From assembly GCA_025174535.1 (NCBI GenBank), contig JALBUN010000001.1, forward strand, positions 3,100,001 to 3,164,000: a DNA stretch of 64,000 nt, written 5' to 3'. Within the stretch, counting starts at the first letter, position 1, and the number at the start of each line of letters is the position of its first letter. The notes under the pieces were generated by a model that was not told the origin of the DNA, made no database searches, and saw only the letters and a program-made list of their open reading frames with translations. Made by a program: the position numbers and the translations under genes. Positions 1 through 14,044 of the stretch are shown here, in pieces. Origin of the DNA: Cantharellus purpuraceus (lineage: Eukaryota; Basidiomycota; Agaricomycetes; Cantharellales; Hydnaceae).

Positions 1-1
1 T

Positions 2-1109
2 CCGCCTCCTGCCAAGTCGCCCAACTCTCAAACATCTCAACCATCTGTGCCATTCAACCCCCCCCAACAATCTCGTGTTCTCGCTTTCTCCACGCAGTCG
101 CAACAAGCGCAGGTGCCTTCTGATGGGCCATTACGTTCGCTCGTTGTACAGAACCCGTCTGGAGCGTCTGCACGTCCGAGCGTCATTGGGCCGCAAGCGT
201 CCCCTCAGCCTTACGCGACGCCCCAGCCGGGCCGCGTGCAGCCCTCGCCGCGTGGCGGGGACATGTCCGCGCGGGTGCCGTCGCTGACGGAGCAGGCGAC
301 GCAGCGCATCCAGGCGGCAGAGAATATGCATCACCGGTCCGTGTTTTCGCCGTTTGACACGGGGCATGCGACGGCGTTTGGGGTGACGGGGGAGGCGGCG
401 GTGCGGCATCACGCGGCGGATGTAGGGGCGTATGGGGGCGCGCGCGCGGCGGGGATGGGGTCGCCTGTGGATGCTCGGGGCGGGTTTGGAGGGGGGGAAG
501 GGATGCTGGGCGATGCGCGCAATCCGCGTTTGAGTCCGCAGGCGATGCTGTCTGGCTCGAGCCAGGGCCTGGCGTCGTCGTCGTCGTCGTCGTATGACGG
601 TGCGGCGGGCGGGAACGGAGGCGGGGGACAGAGTGCGAGTCCGGGGACGGCTGCTGCGTCGACGTATGCGTCTGGGCGGGGGAGCCGGTTTGCCAAGTTT
701 TGGGATGGGAAGACGAAGGAGGCTGCTGCGGCTGGGTTTATGCAGGCGCAGGCTGCGGCGGGGATCATGTCGCAGCAACAGCAGCAGCAGCAGGGGCAAG
801 GGCAGCAGCAGGGGCCACCATCGCAGCAACCTCCTCCACCACCGTCTGCGTCGCCGTCTGCTCCTCCCGGGCGGAATGACCATGCGAATGGGTTCCATGG
901 GAATACGACGACGGGAGATAATATCCAGGACATGTTGACGATGTTGCAGAACAGCACTCAGGTGAGTGTGGAAAGTTGTTTTGTTGGACGTGTGGGTGCT
1001 GATTCACGGATATAGGCGAATCGCATGACTACGCAGGTGAATCCGATGGGAGGTGCCGCCAACCATGGGCTTCACCGGCAGCACGCACCGCACCTACAGG
1101 CGCTGCATG

Positions 1110-1140
<31 letters not shown>

Positions 1141-2242
1141 GCAGATCCCGCACCACCAGCCGCAGCCGCAACACCACTTTTCGAACGCGACGAGTTTGCT
1201 GGAGAGTCACCACCCGTATGAGAATCGGCCGTTTGTACCTGATGGGATGGTGCCTGGGCTGCGACCGCCGCCGCCGCCGCCGCGGACGACGCGGGAGGGC
1301 GGAGGGATGCAGGGGGCACTGTCTGCGCCGATATACGGGGATGGGATGGATGATTCGCCGTTTACGGTGCAGCAGCGGGTGCCACCATTGGGAGGAGGGG
1401 TGCATCAGACACAGCACCAGCAGGGACCGCATCAGCAGCCGGGACAGCAGCAGCAGCAGGTGTTTGAGCCGTTGGTGGGACGGGGGAGTTTGCCGCAGCT
1501 TTATGGGAGTGCGGGGGTGGGGGGTGCGCGGGGTGGGGGAGGGATGTTTCAGGTGCCGTTCCGGGCGGAGCCGTCGCCGCTCGGGGGACAGCAGCAGCAG
1601 CAGCAGGCGGCACAGCGTCTTCCACCTGGGCTGGCGAACCTGGGAGGACGGCCACCGCACGATCCCAATGGGTACCTGGGAGGGATGGGGATGCATGGAC
1701 CTGGGGTGGGGCATCAACAAACGTTTAATGGGTTTGGCGGGGGGGGAGGGATAGGGTTTGGGGGAGGGATGGGACATGGGCCTCTGGGAGGACAACAGCA
1801 GGGGGTGCCACCGCCGCAACAGGCACGAGGACCGCCGCCACCGCCGATGCAGACGTTGTTGAACAGTGCGCACAATGCGCTGTCGGGGGGCGGACATGGG
1901 GATTTCACGGTGCAGCACCATCCGGGGGTGCGTGGGCCGCCTCCGTCGGGACAGCCGCTGGGGGGGATGCGGTTCGGTCCTGCGGGGGGACTGGGGCAGC
2001 AGCAGCAGCAGCAGCAGCATATGGTGGGGGGACATGGGCTGAGACAACAGCAGGGCCCGCACATGTTGCCGCAGATGCTGCCGATGCATCTGCAACAGCA
2101 GCAGCAGCAGCAGCAACAGCAACAGCAGGCGGCGGCGGCGGCAGCAGCAGCAGCAGCGGCGCTGCATGGGATGCACGGGGGAGGACAGAGCCAGAATGAG
2201 CACTTGTTGTCCATGTTGATGGGGGGCGTGCCGCGAGAGTAG
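2..2242 (+). CDS. Gln/Gly/Pro-rich protein, C-terminal part (5' end outside window)
   Basis: Open from the left edge of the window. Exons 2-961 and 1016-2242 are joined by a 54-bp GT...AG intron in phase 0, giving about 728 residues plus a stop. The product is low-complexity: several polyglutamine runs encoded by mixed CAG/CAA, a poly-Ala run near the C-terminus, and many Gly-Gly and Pro-Pro stretches. The only ordered-looking parts are a short block with 'SRFAKFWDGK' near residue 220, a following 'QDMLTMLQNSTQ' at the intron junction, and a hydrophobic end 'HLLSMLMGGV'. This layout fits an RNA-binding or translational-regulator type protein with short linear motifs in disordered sequence. 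The SRFAKFW block faintly recalls 4E-T-like eIF4E-binding proteins, but I cannot establish that. Long arginine-rich open frames on the opposite strand are shadows of the GC-rich codons. Confidence 0.75.
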
Positions 2243-3106
2243 TGTGTACTTATTGACGCGACGGTCACGTGGATATATGGAAGCTGTCACGTGAGTGGTA
2301 TGACCATATTGGGAAAAATGGGAAGGGTGCGGACCGGAGGGAGAGAACATGAGGCGTGCCTCGAGGCAGGAGAGTATAACAGCATTCATATGAGACGGGG
2401 CACGCTCACAGCCTTTTCCTTTTCTCTCTCTCCCAACACGTACCACACTCTCATTTTACTCTCTCTCTCTCTCCTCTAATAATAATAGTATTCCTCGCGT
2501 GTCTCGCTGGTGAGTAGCACTCGTGTGCCGTAGATCTCCGGGAATGGTGTGGAACGCTTTTTTGTGTGTGTGACAGTTGTCGAGGGTGAAGAGGACCCGG
2601 TGATTTCGACTAAATTTTGTAATCCCCACTTATTCCTCTCATTTTCGATTTGATGGTCGCGCTTCCCTCGTACCTGTTCACATTTTACTATTATTTTCCC
2701 GTGTTATTGGTCATCCCCGTATTTATTTATTCCACTTTCGGCCCACGCGTGCCTCTTATACAGGCAGACTCTCTCTGTCTCTCTCTCCCTCTCCCTCCTC
2801 CTCCTCCTCGTCGTCTTCGTCGTCGTCCCTGTCGTCGTTGTCGTCGTCGTCTCCTCCTTTCCTTCTCCTCGCTGTGTCCTCCCCGTCTCACTCCTCCTCC
2901 CTCTAGCACCACGCCGTCTCCACACCCACCCCCCAGAGTAGACCGAGGCCCCGTCCTCAGTTGCGTGGTCAGTCCTTCCTTTCTGCCGACGCGTCGCGTC
3001 CCCACTGCTCCTGTTTGGCCCTGTTTCACGCGTTCTTTTGTTTCCACCATCACCACCACGACCACCCCACTGTTTATACTTGTACCTATATATTATCTCT
3101 GACCCA
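2243..3106. other. Intergenic region with pyrimidine-rich cyclin upstream region
   Basis: No coding signal is convincing here. The stretch holds the 3' flank of the Gln-rich gene, with CT runs near 2420-2480, and then a long C/T-rich tract at about 2780-2930 built of TCC and TCG repeats. The tract lies 180-330 bp upstream of the cyclin start codon. Such tracts are typical of promoters of strongly expressed filamentous-fungal genes. Reading frames in both directions here are low-complexity products of the tract. Confidence 0.6.
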
Positions 3107-4667
3107 ATGTCCTCGTCCAGTCCTCCATCTGTACCACCCTTCGCCGATATGAAGGACGTCTCCAACACCACCACCACCAAGGCCGCCCGTCTCTCCATCT
3201 ACCCCAAGAAGCGTCCTTCCCCCGTCTACGACGGCGGCATCGTCAAGCCGCGCAGGTCTCCCGCCCACGCCGTCCTCACCGCTGCCCTCCGTCGCACGCC
3301 CCGCGCTCCCGAGCTCCAGCGTCTCCGCGAGGCACAGCTCATCTCCCAGGTCAGAGACACGCGTCTGCTCGAGGAGGAGTACAGGTACGACATTCTCAGG
3401 TACATGCACGACATGGAGGTGCGTCGCGTCCCTCCGCGTCTCCCCGCCAGCCAGCCACTCACTACCCCCCCCCCCCCACTTAGCAATGCACCATGTCTTG
3501 TGCCACCTCCATGGACCAGCAGCCCGAGATTCGGTGGCACATGCGTCCCTGTCTCGTCGACTTTCTCGTCGAGGTCCACCTCACCTTTCGTCTCCGTCCA
3601 GAAACGCTCTATCTCACCCTCAACATTGTCGACCGCTACGTCTCCCGCCGCATCGTGTACATCAAACACTACCAGCTCGTGGGCTGTGCCGCCCTCTGGA
3701 TCGCCGCAAAATTTGAGGACGCAAAGGACCGTGTCCCCACCGTGCACGACCTCGCTCAAATCTGTCGCGAGGCCTACGACGAGTCGGCCTTTATCCAGAT
3801 GGAGCACCACGTCCTCGACACCATTCAGTGGATCGTCGGCCACCCCACCGCCGAGGCGTGGCTCCGTCTCGCCTGCTGCGACACGGTCATGGAAGACACC
3901 AAGACGCAGCACGTCGCCCGCTTCCTTATGGAGATCACCCTCTTCTACCGCGAGTTTGTAAAGTACGCCCCTTCCGCCATCGCCACCGGCGCGCTCCTCC
4001 TGGCCCGCTACACGTGCGGCAAGCAGCGCAGAGTGAGCTGTTCTCCTTCACGGTTGACGCGTCGCTGACTCGCCGCCAGCCCTTCGAAGAGACAGACGAC
4101 GCACTGCAGATTGTAGAGCTTCTCGATAATCATCTCGCCGCTCACTCGCATGAGCTTTCCGAGACGCTTGTAAAAAAGTACTCGTTCTCATTCTACTCCA
4201 AGGCTTCGACCCACATTCTCCAGTTTTACCTGGAAGGACGACGCTTTGTCCGGCAGCCCCTTCCGATCCTGCCACCCATCACCCCCTTCCACAGTCGCGA
4301 TGCCTTTAGCAGCACGCCGCTGTCGTGCATCAGCACCCCCATGAGCAGCTCTACCAGCTCAGAGTCGGACGATATGCCCGTCACCCCCACCAGCCCCCGC
4401 ATCGGCGACCCGTTCTCGGTGGCGGTCGCTGGGGCCGACGACAAGGAGAACATTCTCCCGCCGTCGATGCAAATGCATATCATGCAGCAGCACCAGCACC
4501 ACTCGCCCGCCAAGCATGTGTCCGACGATGTCTCTGGTATCACCTCGGCCATGTTTCCCGTCGCCCCTGGTGCAGTCACGTTTGGCCGACCCAAACTCAA
4601 CGAGATGAATCGTGCTGCGCCGGCCCGTGTACCACCAACCCCTCGGACAGCGAGCGTGCACTCGTAG
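3107..4667 (+). CDS. G1/S-specific cyclin (Cln/Puc1-like)
   Basis: Cell-cycle cyclin that would bind and activate a Cdc28/Cdk1-type kinase at G1/S. Exons 3107-3418, 3484-4032 and 4080-4667 all join in phase 0 and encode 482 residues. The cyclin box begins after 'YDILRYMHDME' at about residue 90, crosses the first intron, and continues with 'RPCLVDFLVEVHLTFRLRP', 'VDRYVSRR' and 'LVGCAALWIAAKFED'. The second cyclin fold follows ('HPTAEAWLRLAC', 'YSFSFYSKAST'). The WIAAKFED helix and the box sequence look closer to basidiomycete Cln1/Puc1 G1 cyclins than to B-type cyclins; that is my reading of resemblance, not an alignment. The C-terminal 150 residues are rich in Ser, Thr and Pro with several SP/TP sites, as expected for a phospho-regulated unstable tail. 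The start is the first ATG in frame. Codons strongly prefer C in third position, unlike neighbouring genes, which suggests high expression. Confidence 0.88.
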
Positions 4668-6104
4668 CCGCTCAACCTGATGCGTTCTCGTCGCGTCTCG
4701 CCACCCGACCCTCATCCACTCATTTTGACACCAAAACGCCCGTAGCCGTTTTCGGTCGCATGTGCATTGTCACCCACCCGCAACCGTCCGTCCTCCTGCA
4801 ACTCAAAGTCCCCTCGCCCATGCAAAATGTATAACAATACAAGCACTTGACAGCCCTACCGACTCTTAAACCTGTGCACGCACTATCGTCTTCCGTATCA
4901 ATTTCGCTATCACAAGTCTCAAGTTCCCATTCTCATGCATCCTCCCTCCACAGCGCGTCGCGGGCACTGCATCGCCCTGCCAGCCGACCGCGCAATGGAC
5001 GAAAAGTCTAGAGGGGTCAGGTCGAGGCCATTCGACGCCCGCCCCGCATTGGACTTGTTTCTCTAGCCTCCGTTTCGACTCGCGTCTCTGTTTCTTGTCT
5101 CCACACTCATTCTCCCACTGTCTTATGCAATCACCATCCCATCATCTTTTATCGTTCTGCGTTTGTCACCCCTCCCGTTTTATTACACTCCCACCTCCTT
5201 GTGGTTCGGGTTGTTGACCTCGCCTATCCCCCCTCGCCTTTCGATATCCCTGTCTTTATTTTATTTTTATCCCTCCCCACCTACATCCTGCCCCCTTTTC
5301 TCGAGGTCAACAAGCTCTCCCCCACCTGGATTCTCGTCCCCATCCCCATCCCATCCCCACGTTTCAAACACATTACATCGTACACATCACAGTTATATTT
5401 TTCCCCACCCTTTTTTGCTGTTTTTTTTTTTTTAAAGAAAAAGCCTTTACATTTTCTCTCCGCACAATGATTGTCTCTCTGTGTCTATCATCTCAGCATG
5501 TCGCACAATACCGGGGTCTAAAGGACACCACACAAATGTTGAATGTTCTATTTGGCGTGTATGTATGGAGGGAAGTATTGTACATGGCACCGCGTGAACG
5601 AGACCGGCAGGTGGGAAGCAGCTCACGCACCTGCTTATGGAACAAGGGCAGCAGGAAGAAAGTCTCCTGCGCAGGGGCGACCTTGTGGGCGGGGCGACTC
5701 TAGCGTGCTTACGGTTTATAGAAGCCGAGAGCGGCCCATGGTGTGGTTACGTCAGCTGGCTGTTTGGTGTGTGTGTGTTTTGGCTCAAGAGTTCACGCCT
5801 GAGCATGATGAGCGTGTTTCTGGAGATTACGGCAGTGCAGTAAAGTAAGATGGCTTGTCGAGATCAGAGCGTCAGTCGATTGAATAGCGCGTAGGTAAGT
5901 CGGAGGGCAGCGCTGTGCAATTGGGCATCGATATCAAGATCATAGTTTGTGTACGCGAAGATAATAATCGGATAAGTGGTTGCAGATGCACGGCTCCAAA
6001 ACAGGAATGCCTTCCCCTGCGATGGATGGATCCCGGGCCCGTGCTTCCGAAGGTGTGCTCAAGCTCTGGAGTATATACACAGACTTTACACAGACGCTTC
6101 ATCA
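4668..6104. other. Intergenic region, no gene seen
   Basis: This region lies between the cyclin stop and the stop codon of the oppositely oriented oxidoreductase. It starts with C/T-rich cyclin 3' sequence and includes a 13-base T run near 5420 followed by an A-rich stretch. The short open frames do not resemble proteins and lack a consistent splice pattern. The layout is convergent, so both 3' untranslated regions probably end here. Confidence 0.55.
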
Positions 6105-7630
6105 TTACTCCAGCACCCATTTCCCAGCGCCCTCCCGTTTAATGTATACAGCCCGCTTCTCGTCTAGACTTATGCGTCCTGCGTTCAAGATCGCAGTCGT
6201 GAGAACCGTGTTGGCAATGGTGGGCAGCCCGTGCATGTCGTAATCCCCGGGCTCAGCCGCCCCCGCATTCACGCTCCGCACAGCGTCTACAAACGTCTCG
6301 ATAGACACGTACCCATATCCCCGCTGCCCGTCAAAGTGTCCCGTCTCCGAGGGTGAATATTTCATGTAAAACGGGTTGTAGCTGGAATATAACATGTTGG
6401 TTAGATGTGCCGCCTCCGTTCCCCCCCCTCCCCGACCGATATGATGGAAAAGTGGGCCGCATGTCCCCAAAAAGAATAAAAAAATCAGTCTGCTTACTAA
6501 GTCTTGCCTTGTCCGTCGACGACGACATCATACCCTCGGTGGGCTTGATCGACGCTCACCTCACCCTGCGTTTCATCTCTCAGAACAAGCACTCACGCGT
6601 CTCGGCGAATGGGGCGTTACCTTTTCCGCCATATAATACCAGTGCTGAGCGCTATGCACGCCGCTCGTCGTTGGTGCCGTCCACGATGCCGTGTACACTG
6701 CCGTGCCCTTGTGTCTCGCGCTCTTCATCGACTGCCAGTCCACCAGCAGCGTAATCGTGTCCTCCGTCTCCGGAACGCACGTGTACGGCTCCCCCGTCGC
6801 TATACCCGTCGCGGCACTCGCCACCACGCGCGTGGGGTACGCCTTGTTCGCCAGCATCCAGCAGCATATATCAATGTGGTGGCTGGACAGGTAGTACGAG
6901 ATATCCGAGTCCTTGCCCGCCCACGCGCGGAACGTCTCCAGCTGCGACTTTGGCTGCGACATCCATGCCGAGAAAAAGTTGAACTCGCCTAGCGCATCAG
7001 AGCGCGCTTTCGCGTCGCTATATGCGGGGTCAAATCTGATGGCGCGGGGCAAGTCAGTGGAGGCGTCAGCTATGCAGACCACCCCCCACACCTCTTGTGA
7101 TGCTCAACGAATACGACGACGTTGTGCTGTTTGGCTCTCTCGATCAAGTCCTGATGATGCGTCAGAAGCTGGGTGGCTGGCTTGGTGACGAGGACATGAA
7201 GCCCGCGTTCAATCGCGTACACGGAAATTGGATAATGTGTGCCTGTCCGAATGCGCAATGAATAGCTGTGAAGAAGGGGTTCTCGAACGACATACTGTCA
7301 GGCGTGAATATAATCACTGCATCACCGCGCCTCAACTCGTCGATGGCTCGCTTATCTAAACAACCGCCATCAGCTTAATTTCCCATATGCGATACAAACA
7401 TTAAAAACCAACAGGACTCTGGATCAATCTTATCGTCCCTCGGGTAACTCTTGAATCTGTAATATTTCGTTGTAAGCGTAACGCTATTTGACAGCCTGTA
7501 GTGCGACTTGCGAGATATCCATGTCCGCATACACCTGGCCGATTTTTTCATCCAAATGCGTGCGGATAGCCGGAAACTTGGTCCCATTTGTCCCGACCAT
7601 GCCTAATCGATCCACCTTTGGAAACAGCAT
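6105..7630 (-). CDS. Gfo/Idh/MocA-family oxidoreductase, D-galacturonate-reductase type
   Basis: NAD(P)-dependent sugar or sugar-acid dehydrogenase. Seven exons on the minus strand: 7630-7508, 7449-7413, 7373-7296, 7242-7092, 7035-6621, 6565-6498 and 6381-6105, giving 382 residues with all phases consistent. The N-terminal Rossmann fold has the 'GMVGTNG' nucleotide-binding loop at about residue 11. '[10 protein letters not shown]' and '[13 protein letters not shown]' follow; the usual Gfo/Idh 'EKP' motif is 'TKP' here. The C-terminal domain carries '[16 protein letters not shown]', '[15 protein letters not shown]' and '[10 protein letters not shown]', a block I associate with fungal proteins annotated as D-galacturonate reductase. 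Substrate is not proven. The 39-bp second intron with donor GTTGGT and the choice of acceptor at 7450 are the least certain points. The start is the ATG just before the Rossmann strand; the open frame extends upstream but without family-like sequence. Confidence 0.85.
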
Positions 7631-10489
7631 TAAAGAGGGTGGAGCCACTTGGACGCATGGATTTACCTTGCCACGTCTTCTGAGATCAAATAGCGTCAAA
7701 CCAACCACCTGCGTCGTGTCTGGTAAGGCTCGTAGTATTTTGTACTCTAATAATGGATCTGACCCCAATCTATTTAGCAGATCATGAGTACGCTGTATAA
7801 CATACTTTCATCAGATACTGACTTTCTTGTCAGACTTGGAGGCTCCGGTGCCCGTCCAGCCCGTAGTGTACTCTCCCTATCATAGCGGGGTAAGTTTACA
7901 TTAGAATATATTATACTTGACGCACAGTCCCGCCTGGGTATATCAACTATTAGCTATAAACATGTATTGAAATCTGGAAAAACTGACACATAAGAACATT
8001 GAGTTTTTTCAAGTCGTTGGACATGGTATTGAAAGACAGGCGTTTGAACTAGAGTAAAAGCTGGCGGGAAGGTGTCCCCTCATAAGGTCCGAGTCTCAAC
8101 ATAATCGCGGGCCGCTTCCTACAATCGAGACACCCAAGTGACGTTCAGCGGGAGTTGAAAATCTATTCTCACCACCCCTTGGATATTGTAATCCGCCAGG
8201 TCTACTATTGCACACTTAACAGAGCTTCCTGATAACACAAAATTTCAGATGTGTCGTTTCTCTCGCACGCCCCAGAGCGGAACCCGATCAGAAGAGTGCT
8301 CTTGCGCCGCTTCTCCTTGCAAGTGTCACGGTACAGACGTGTCAAGAAACTAGCGCAGGCGGCAACTTGTCGTGATATCGAGAATGGGTTTGAATTGCAG
8401 ATGTCTTGGGTAACATCGAACCAGGCTCGCGTAACCCAAGCGCCGTTGACGTGGGGTCGCGAATTTCAAGGAACCAGAGCCGCTCGACGTTGCCGTGCAC
8501 TGAGATGCGCCAAACCCTTCAGATTGATATATCCTGTCAGGTGGCCTGCCAATGGCGTAGCGCTGCGCTGGAGCACGAAGCTCTCGGTACGTATGCATCG
8601 TCGGCTTGTACGGCACTCCGGTTCCCTTCCCGCACTCTAGCACCTTCCCCCACAAAACTTGTCACAATCACACGCATCCGACGCGCCTCGACCCCACTTG
8701 TCTTTACACGTTGTTTTGGACGCCGATCTCCATTAAAAGGACTGTCAAGTCCATGACATGTTGTTCCTCTTGTTGACGCGTAACATTCAGCGCATCCTTG
8801 GCAATATTTATATGCTCGTCGTTGATATACATTCCCTTCTTCTGTCAATCGACCCAAAGCAAATGTGCTTTACCTTTCAATTTGCCCAGGAAAGCCAACC
8901 GTCAGTGCTGTTTACCTTGCTCGGTCTATATATAATACCATGGAAACGGACTGCCACGTCCGAACCCATGGCAGGCATCTGAACATGATACCCATTCCCC
9001 TTGTTCCAAGAGCGGTTCAGGATCAATGCGGCGAGAACGGATCCCACAGTTGCACATTCAAAGATGCAGTGATATTCGCTTATTCAATAACACCAGTCAC
9101 ACGACGAGGAATCCATCGTTGCCAGCATTTTGAACATGGTCTAACTAGAAGTGCATCTGATGAATTCTTGGACGTGTCGGACATTGGAGCGTATCCTCGT
9201 GGACTTATCTAGATCTCCCGCCAGATCTTGAGGCACATGAGAAGCCTGCGAGTGACCTGGCTTTGAGCTCTTCAACATCAATCAATCGCAGGCCCTGCAC
9301 TTTCCGGGTTTTTGTTTAGTTTTGAGAGTCATATGCTCGTCGGAGGAAGAGGGTTTGCGGGTGTCGCACTATCCAGCATTCAAACCCGGTCAGAAGGTCG
9401 TAGATCACTGCCCAAGAGTCCTACTCAGAACGGATCAGTAGACAATAGAAATGGCCGTCACCGGCTTGTCAAAAAATACGTATATTTCTTCTCAGGCACG
9501 AGACCTATCTACATCACTGAACGGAATCGAAGTCAGGGAAGCATGTGCCACGGCGGCAGCAATATTGAGGGATTTCCGAAGTCTTGCTGTTGCTATGATG
9601 CTGTTCGGAGATCGAGGGGAAATATGGGCAGTACGCCGTGATCTGAGCCCAATCGTGGAAAGGGAATGTTGTCGCACCAAGAGGATTGAAAGGAAAGACG
9701 GGGGATTATGATGTTGCTCCCAGGATGGACCAATATATTGCAGTAAGCCATGCAGCCTATGAGATCCTGAGCAGCCACGGAATGAACCTGTCCAATGCTC
9801 TGTGAGATGGGATCTGACAAGATAAGGTAGCGCTAACGAAACCGCGTGAAAGGCTATGATTGGTCGCCGTTCTCGATGACAACGGATTCGAAACAGAAAT
9901 GTCAGGTATTTTGAAGGGAGTGAATCTAGCTTTTGGAACAGGGTCAAACAAGCATGAGATGCGGGGTAGATATAAGAATAACTATGCCCTAACACTGCAA
10001 GTAATATAAACCGAGCTCGGACGCTAGACCTGCTATGGGCATATGCGCGCGCGTGTTACTTTCAGTGCCCATGATCTCGTCGCGTGCCGCAAACATCACA
10101 GCAAGAGATCCGACTACTGGGAGAAACGTAGAGCCGAAATTAATATTGAAATGTGTTGAGACATCGCTCCGTAGTTTGACGGTGGGAGCTACACATTCCA
10201 AATCAGAGCGTGAATTAAGCTCAAATCATCCGGACTACTCGTAAAAGACTGTTGGGCGGACAAACCATGGTTCCACGCGTTAACGACGAGCTCCAGCGGT
10301 GAGATCTCACAAGAGACGGTGACCTTTGAGACTTGTTTTATGACTATATGAAGTACTGAGCACCGAAGACTCGTCGTGAATGACCAGCGCTCTTCAGTAG
10401 TCGGTTACACAGAGAGCGACTTGTGCTAGACGGTGAATAAAACGTTGTACCCACCGTTTGCTGCACTCTGGTAGCAGAGGCCTGCCGTC
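7631..10489. other. Unassigned 2.9-kb region with possible gene remnants
   Basis: No gene is recognised here. Several minus-strand stretches read like protein but are split over different frames. Examples are a frame near 9060-8890 with 'HVQMPAMGSDVAVRFHG', a frame near 8830-8720 with 'YINDEHINIAKDALNVTRQ', and a frame near 10200-10070 with 'FNINFGSTFLPVVGSLAVMF'. They could be exons of an intron-rich, unrecognised minus-strand gene or the wreck of one. I could not connect them through consistent splice sites. The right part is also the promoter side of the isomerase gene. Confidence 0.35.
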
Positions 10490-11630
<1,141 letters not shown>

Positions 11631-11981
11631 GGGCTGGGATATAGTTTGTTCTAGAGCTTGTGTATGTGTTTTTGTGAATTTACTTTTATATAGATGAGCT
11701 AGAGATAGCCTTGTCGCGTGACATAACGCGTTCTAACGGAGAGACACTGTCAAGTTAGTTACCACCGACTGCCATTCTAGCCCCATAAACTTATACAAGT
11801 TGGCTGTGTCTATTCCCAGTGCTTTCCCGCCATCAATGCTATCCCCAACCCTGTTCCTATTTGAGTTGGGAGGGTCGGTATATTACGTAATTTATCCTTA
11901 CGAGACACTTCAGCCTAGTGCCGATGATCTCACACCTGAACGACACAGCACGCTCAAACCACCATCATTGCGTACTACTCC
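11631..11981. other. Short intergenic region, no gene seen
   Basis: This holds the 3' flank of the isomerase and the promoter side of the glycosyltransferase-like gene. A short open frame at 11800-12039 overlaps the start of the downstream gene in another frame. I see no RNA gene or repeat. Confidence 0.5.
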
Positions 11982-14044
11982 ATGCGGCGTCGCGTGCGAC
12001 ATCCTCTGCGATGGGTCTTGGCCAGTACCGTGTCGGTGATCGTTCTGTTACTAATATACCAGCCACGTCTACCGCATCCAATGATGCCTGACGATGCGCT
12101 TCCGTTACACGGACCATGGTGGGATTTTCATGTACCCAAGGGACGTGGTTGGCTACACCGCCCACTGCATCACATCTATGGTTACAATGAGGAGGAGAAC
12201 GCACCTCCGCCACCCCCTGCATGGTCGACCCAAACGTGGCGTCTAAGCCCGTCCGAGCTGAAGACCCTGATCGCGGGAACAGACGGCTTCTACGTGCGAG
12301 ACTGGAGTGTCGGGCTGGGGTGGAATAATGTGACTCAGACCAGATTTTCTTAAATTTATCCTTGGACAACATATATTGACGGTTATTCCCGCATTCTAGC
12401 TTCGTTACATCATCGAGGCCTCGTTGCTGCATGCCAAGCTTCTCAATCGGGTGATGGTGCTGCCATCCTTTGTATACGCCAGGTCATGCGAAGCTTCCAT
12501 GCAGGTCCTCTCTCCCTTCGACCGAAGTTACTGTCTGACCTCTGATCACAGAGAAGTATGCTCTGACTTTGGGCTCTTTGTTGAGCGGTCCGAGGTAGTA
12601 GGCTGGGATTCGTGGTCCGGGGCTCCCTTGAACAGCCTTGCTTGGCAGCTTCCGATACAGGAATGTGTTCCTCCTTGCATGTTTCTTGAACATTTGTATT
12701 GACTGACACGTCTGTGTAGCTTATGCTGGATCTTCCTCATCTCCGAGCAACTTATCCTGTTATCCTCACATCAGAATTTTACGAGCTGCATGGACTGGAT
12801 CCTAGCTTGGAGTCTCTTGCTGGAGACTGGAATCGCGGTGACGAGAATATAACTGTTCCATCTATTCACATGATTCCAAACGGAGATTACGATCCCCCAA
12901 ATATCATTCGTGTGGATACTGTGCAGGGTCTCCCGACAGTTGACAAAGTGGATAGTGAGGTGGACGAACTACTGAAGTCCGCGCTTGGAGGTGAACGCGT
13001 CTTACATTGGGATGGCGCAGTCGAAGCACTCCAAAAGGGAAATTGGAAATTGGAGACAGATGCAGATATAATGAACACAATAAAATCAGGAGGTTGGATA
13101 GTGGCTTATACATATTTGGGAGCGTAAGCTATGTTCTATATCAGGAAAACCATTGCATATGTTGACTACCATTCCTGCCAGAGGGGGCATGGATTACACA
13201 AAAACAGTAGTGGATCCGATCAGACAGGTTGTGCCCCTTTCTCGTGTTCGTGGCCTCGTTGAGGATTACACTGTCACAGCCGAAGTCCTTTTATTGGAAG
13301 GCGAGACCCACTTGGAGAGGAAGCCGGTGCGTGCAGTGTTATTACATGCCCCATGAGATTTATGACAAGCTTCAGGGCGGACTTCGATTCACAACAGAGA
13401 GAGCTCGTGAAGCCTTTGCTCATGATGTTTTATTCGGCTTCCGTCCCATCTTTCCTGTAAGAGAACTTGTAAGGATTCTCGCACAACGCATGCAAAAGCG
13501 ATGTGGTGGGAGGATGTGGATGTCCGCCCACATGCGACGTGGCGACTTTACCGCCGTCGGGTGGGTTATGGAACCAACAGTAGAGGCCCATTTGGAACGA
13601 ATACGTGGCCGTCTCGATCGGGGCCGTGGTATTCTCCAAAATATCACTGTGCCCGAAACCAATATATCCAGTATTACCCCAGATACAAGGGTATCGCAGC
13701 TGGCCCTGCCGCTCAAAGGCGACCCGTTCGTCCACTATCGACGTGCATGTTTGCTGCACTAATCTTCGTGTAGGTTTTTTCTGGCCACTGACGAGCGTGA
13801 TGCCGACGGGGTAGCCTATCTGCGGAATCATTCAGCAGTGCTGATTTACGATCTTCTGACCATCGAAGACAGGCGATCAGTTGGGTGGCCACTGTTGTTC
13901 ACAGACGTTTTGGCGCTAATAGAGCAGAGTCTCGCTGTGGAGTCTGCTTTTTTCTATGGCCATGCACTTTCCAGCTTCACAGGCGGCGTTCTCAATATGC
14001 GTACCGCGAGGGGAGCGGACCCACAGACAATACTAATCGATTGA
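11982..14044 (+). CDS. Type II membrane protein, fungal O-fucosyltransferase-like family
   Basis: Six exons (11982-12329, 12400-12666, 12720-13123, 13182-13326, 13376-13725, 13774-14044) with consistent phases give 594 residues. A short basic N-terminus precedes one membrane helix at about residues 11-27 ('WVLASTVSVIVLLLIY'), so the protein should be a Golgi type II enzyme with a lumenal catalytic part. 'GFYVRDWSVGLGWNN' followed across the intron by 'LRYIIEASLLHAKLLNR' is the start of the GDP-fucose-protein O-fucosyltransferase-like fold found in basidiomycetes. 'MSAHMRRGDF' is the HxxRRGD-type motif of fucosyltransferases, and 'FFLATDERD' lies near the C-terminus. 'SAFFYGHALSSFTGGVLNMR' closes the domain. 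Actual donor and acceptor are unknown. The fifth intron uses an unusual GTTCGT donor chosen to keep phase. Confidence 0.82.

Noticed and set aside
131..898. Long minus-strand frames opposite the Gln-rich gene
   Set aside because: Arg/Leu-rich products of GC-rich repetitive codons; no family resemblance, and the plus frame continues through the window edge and a clean intron.
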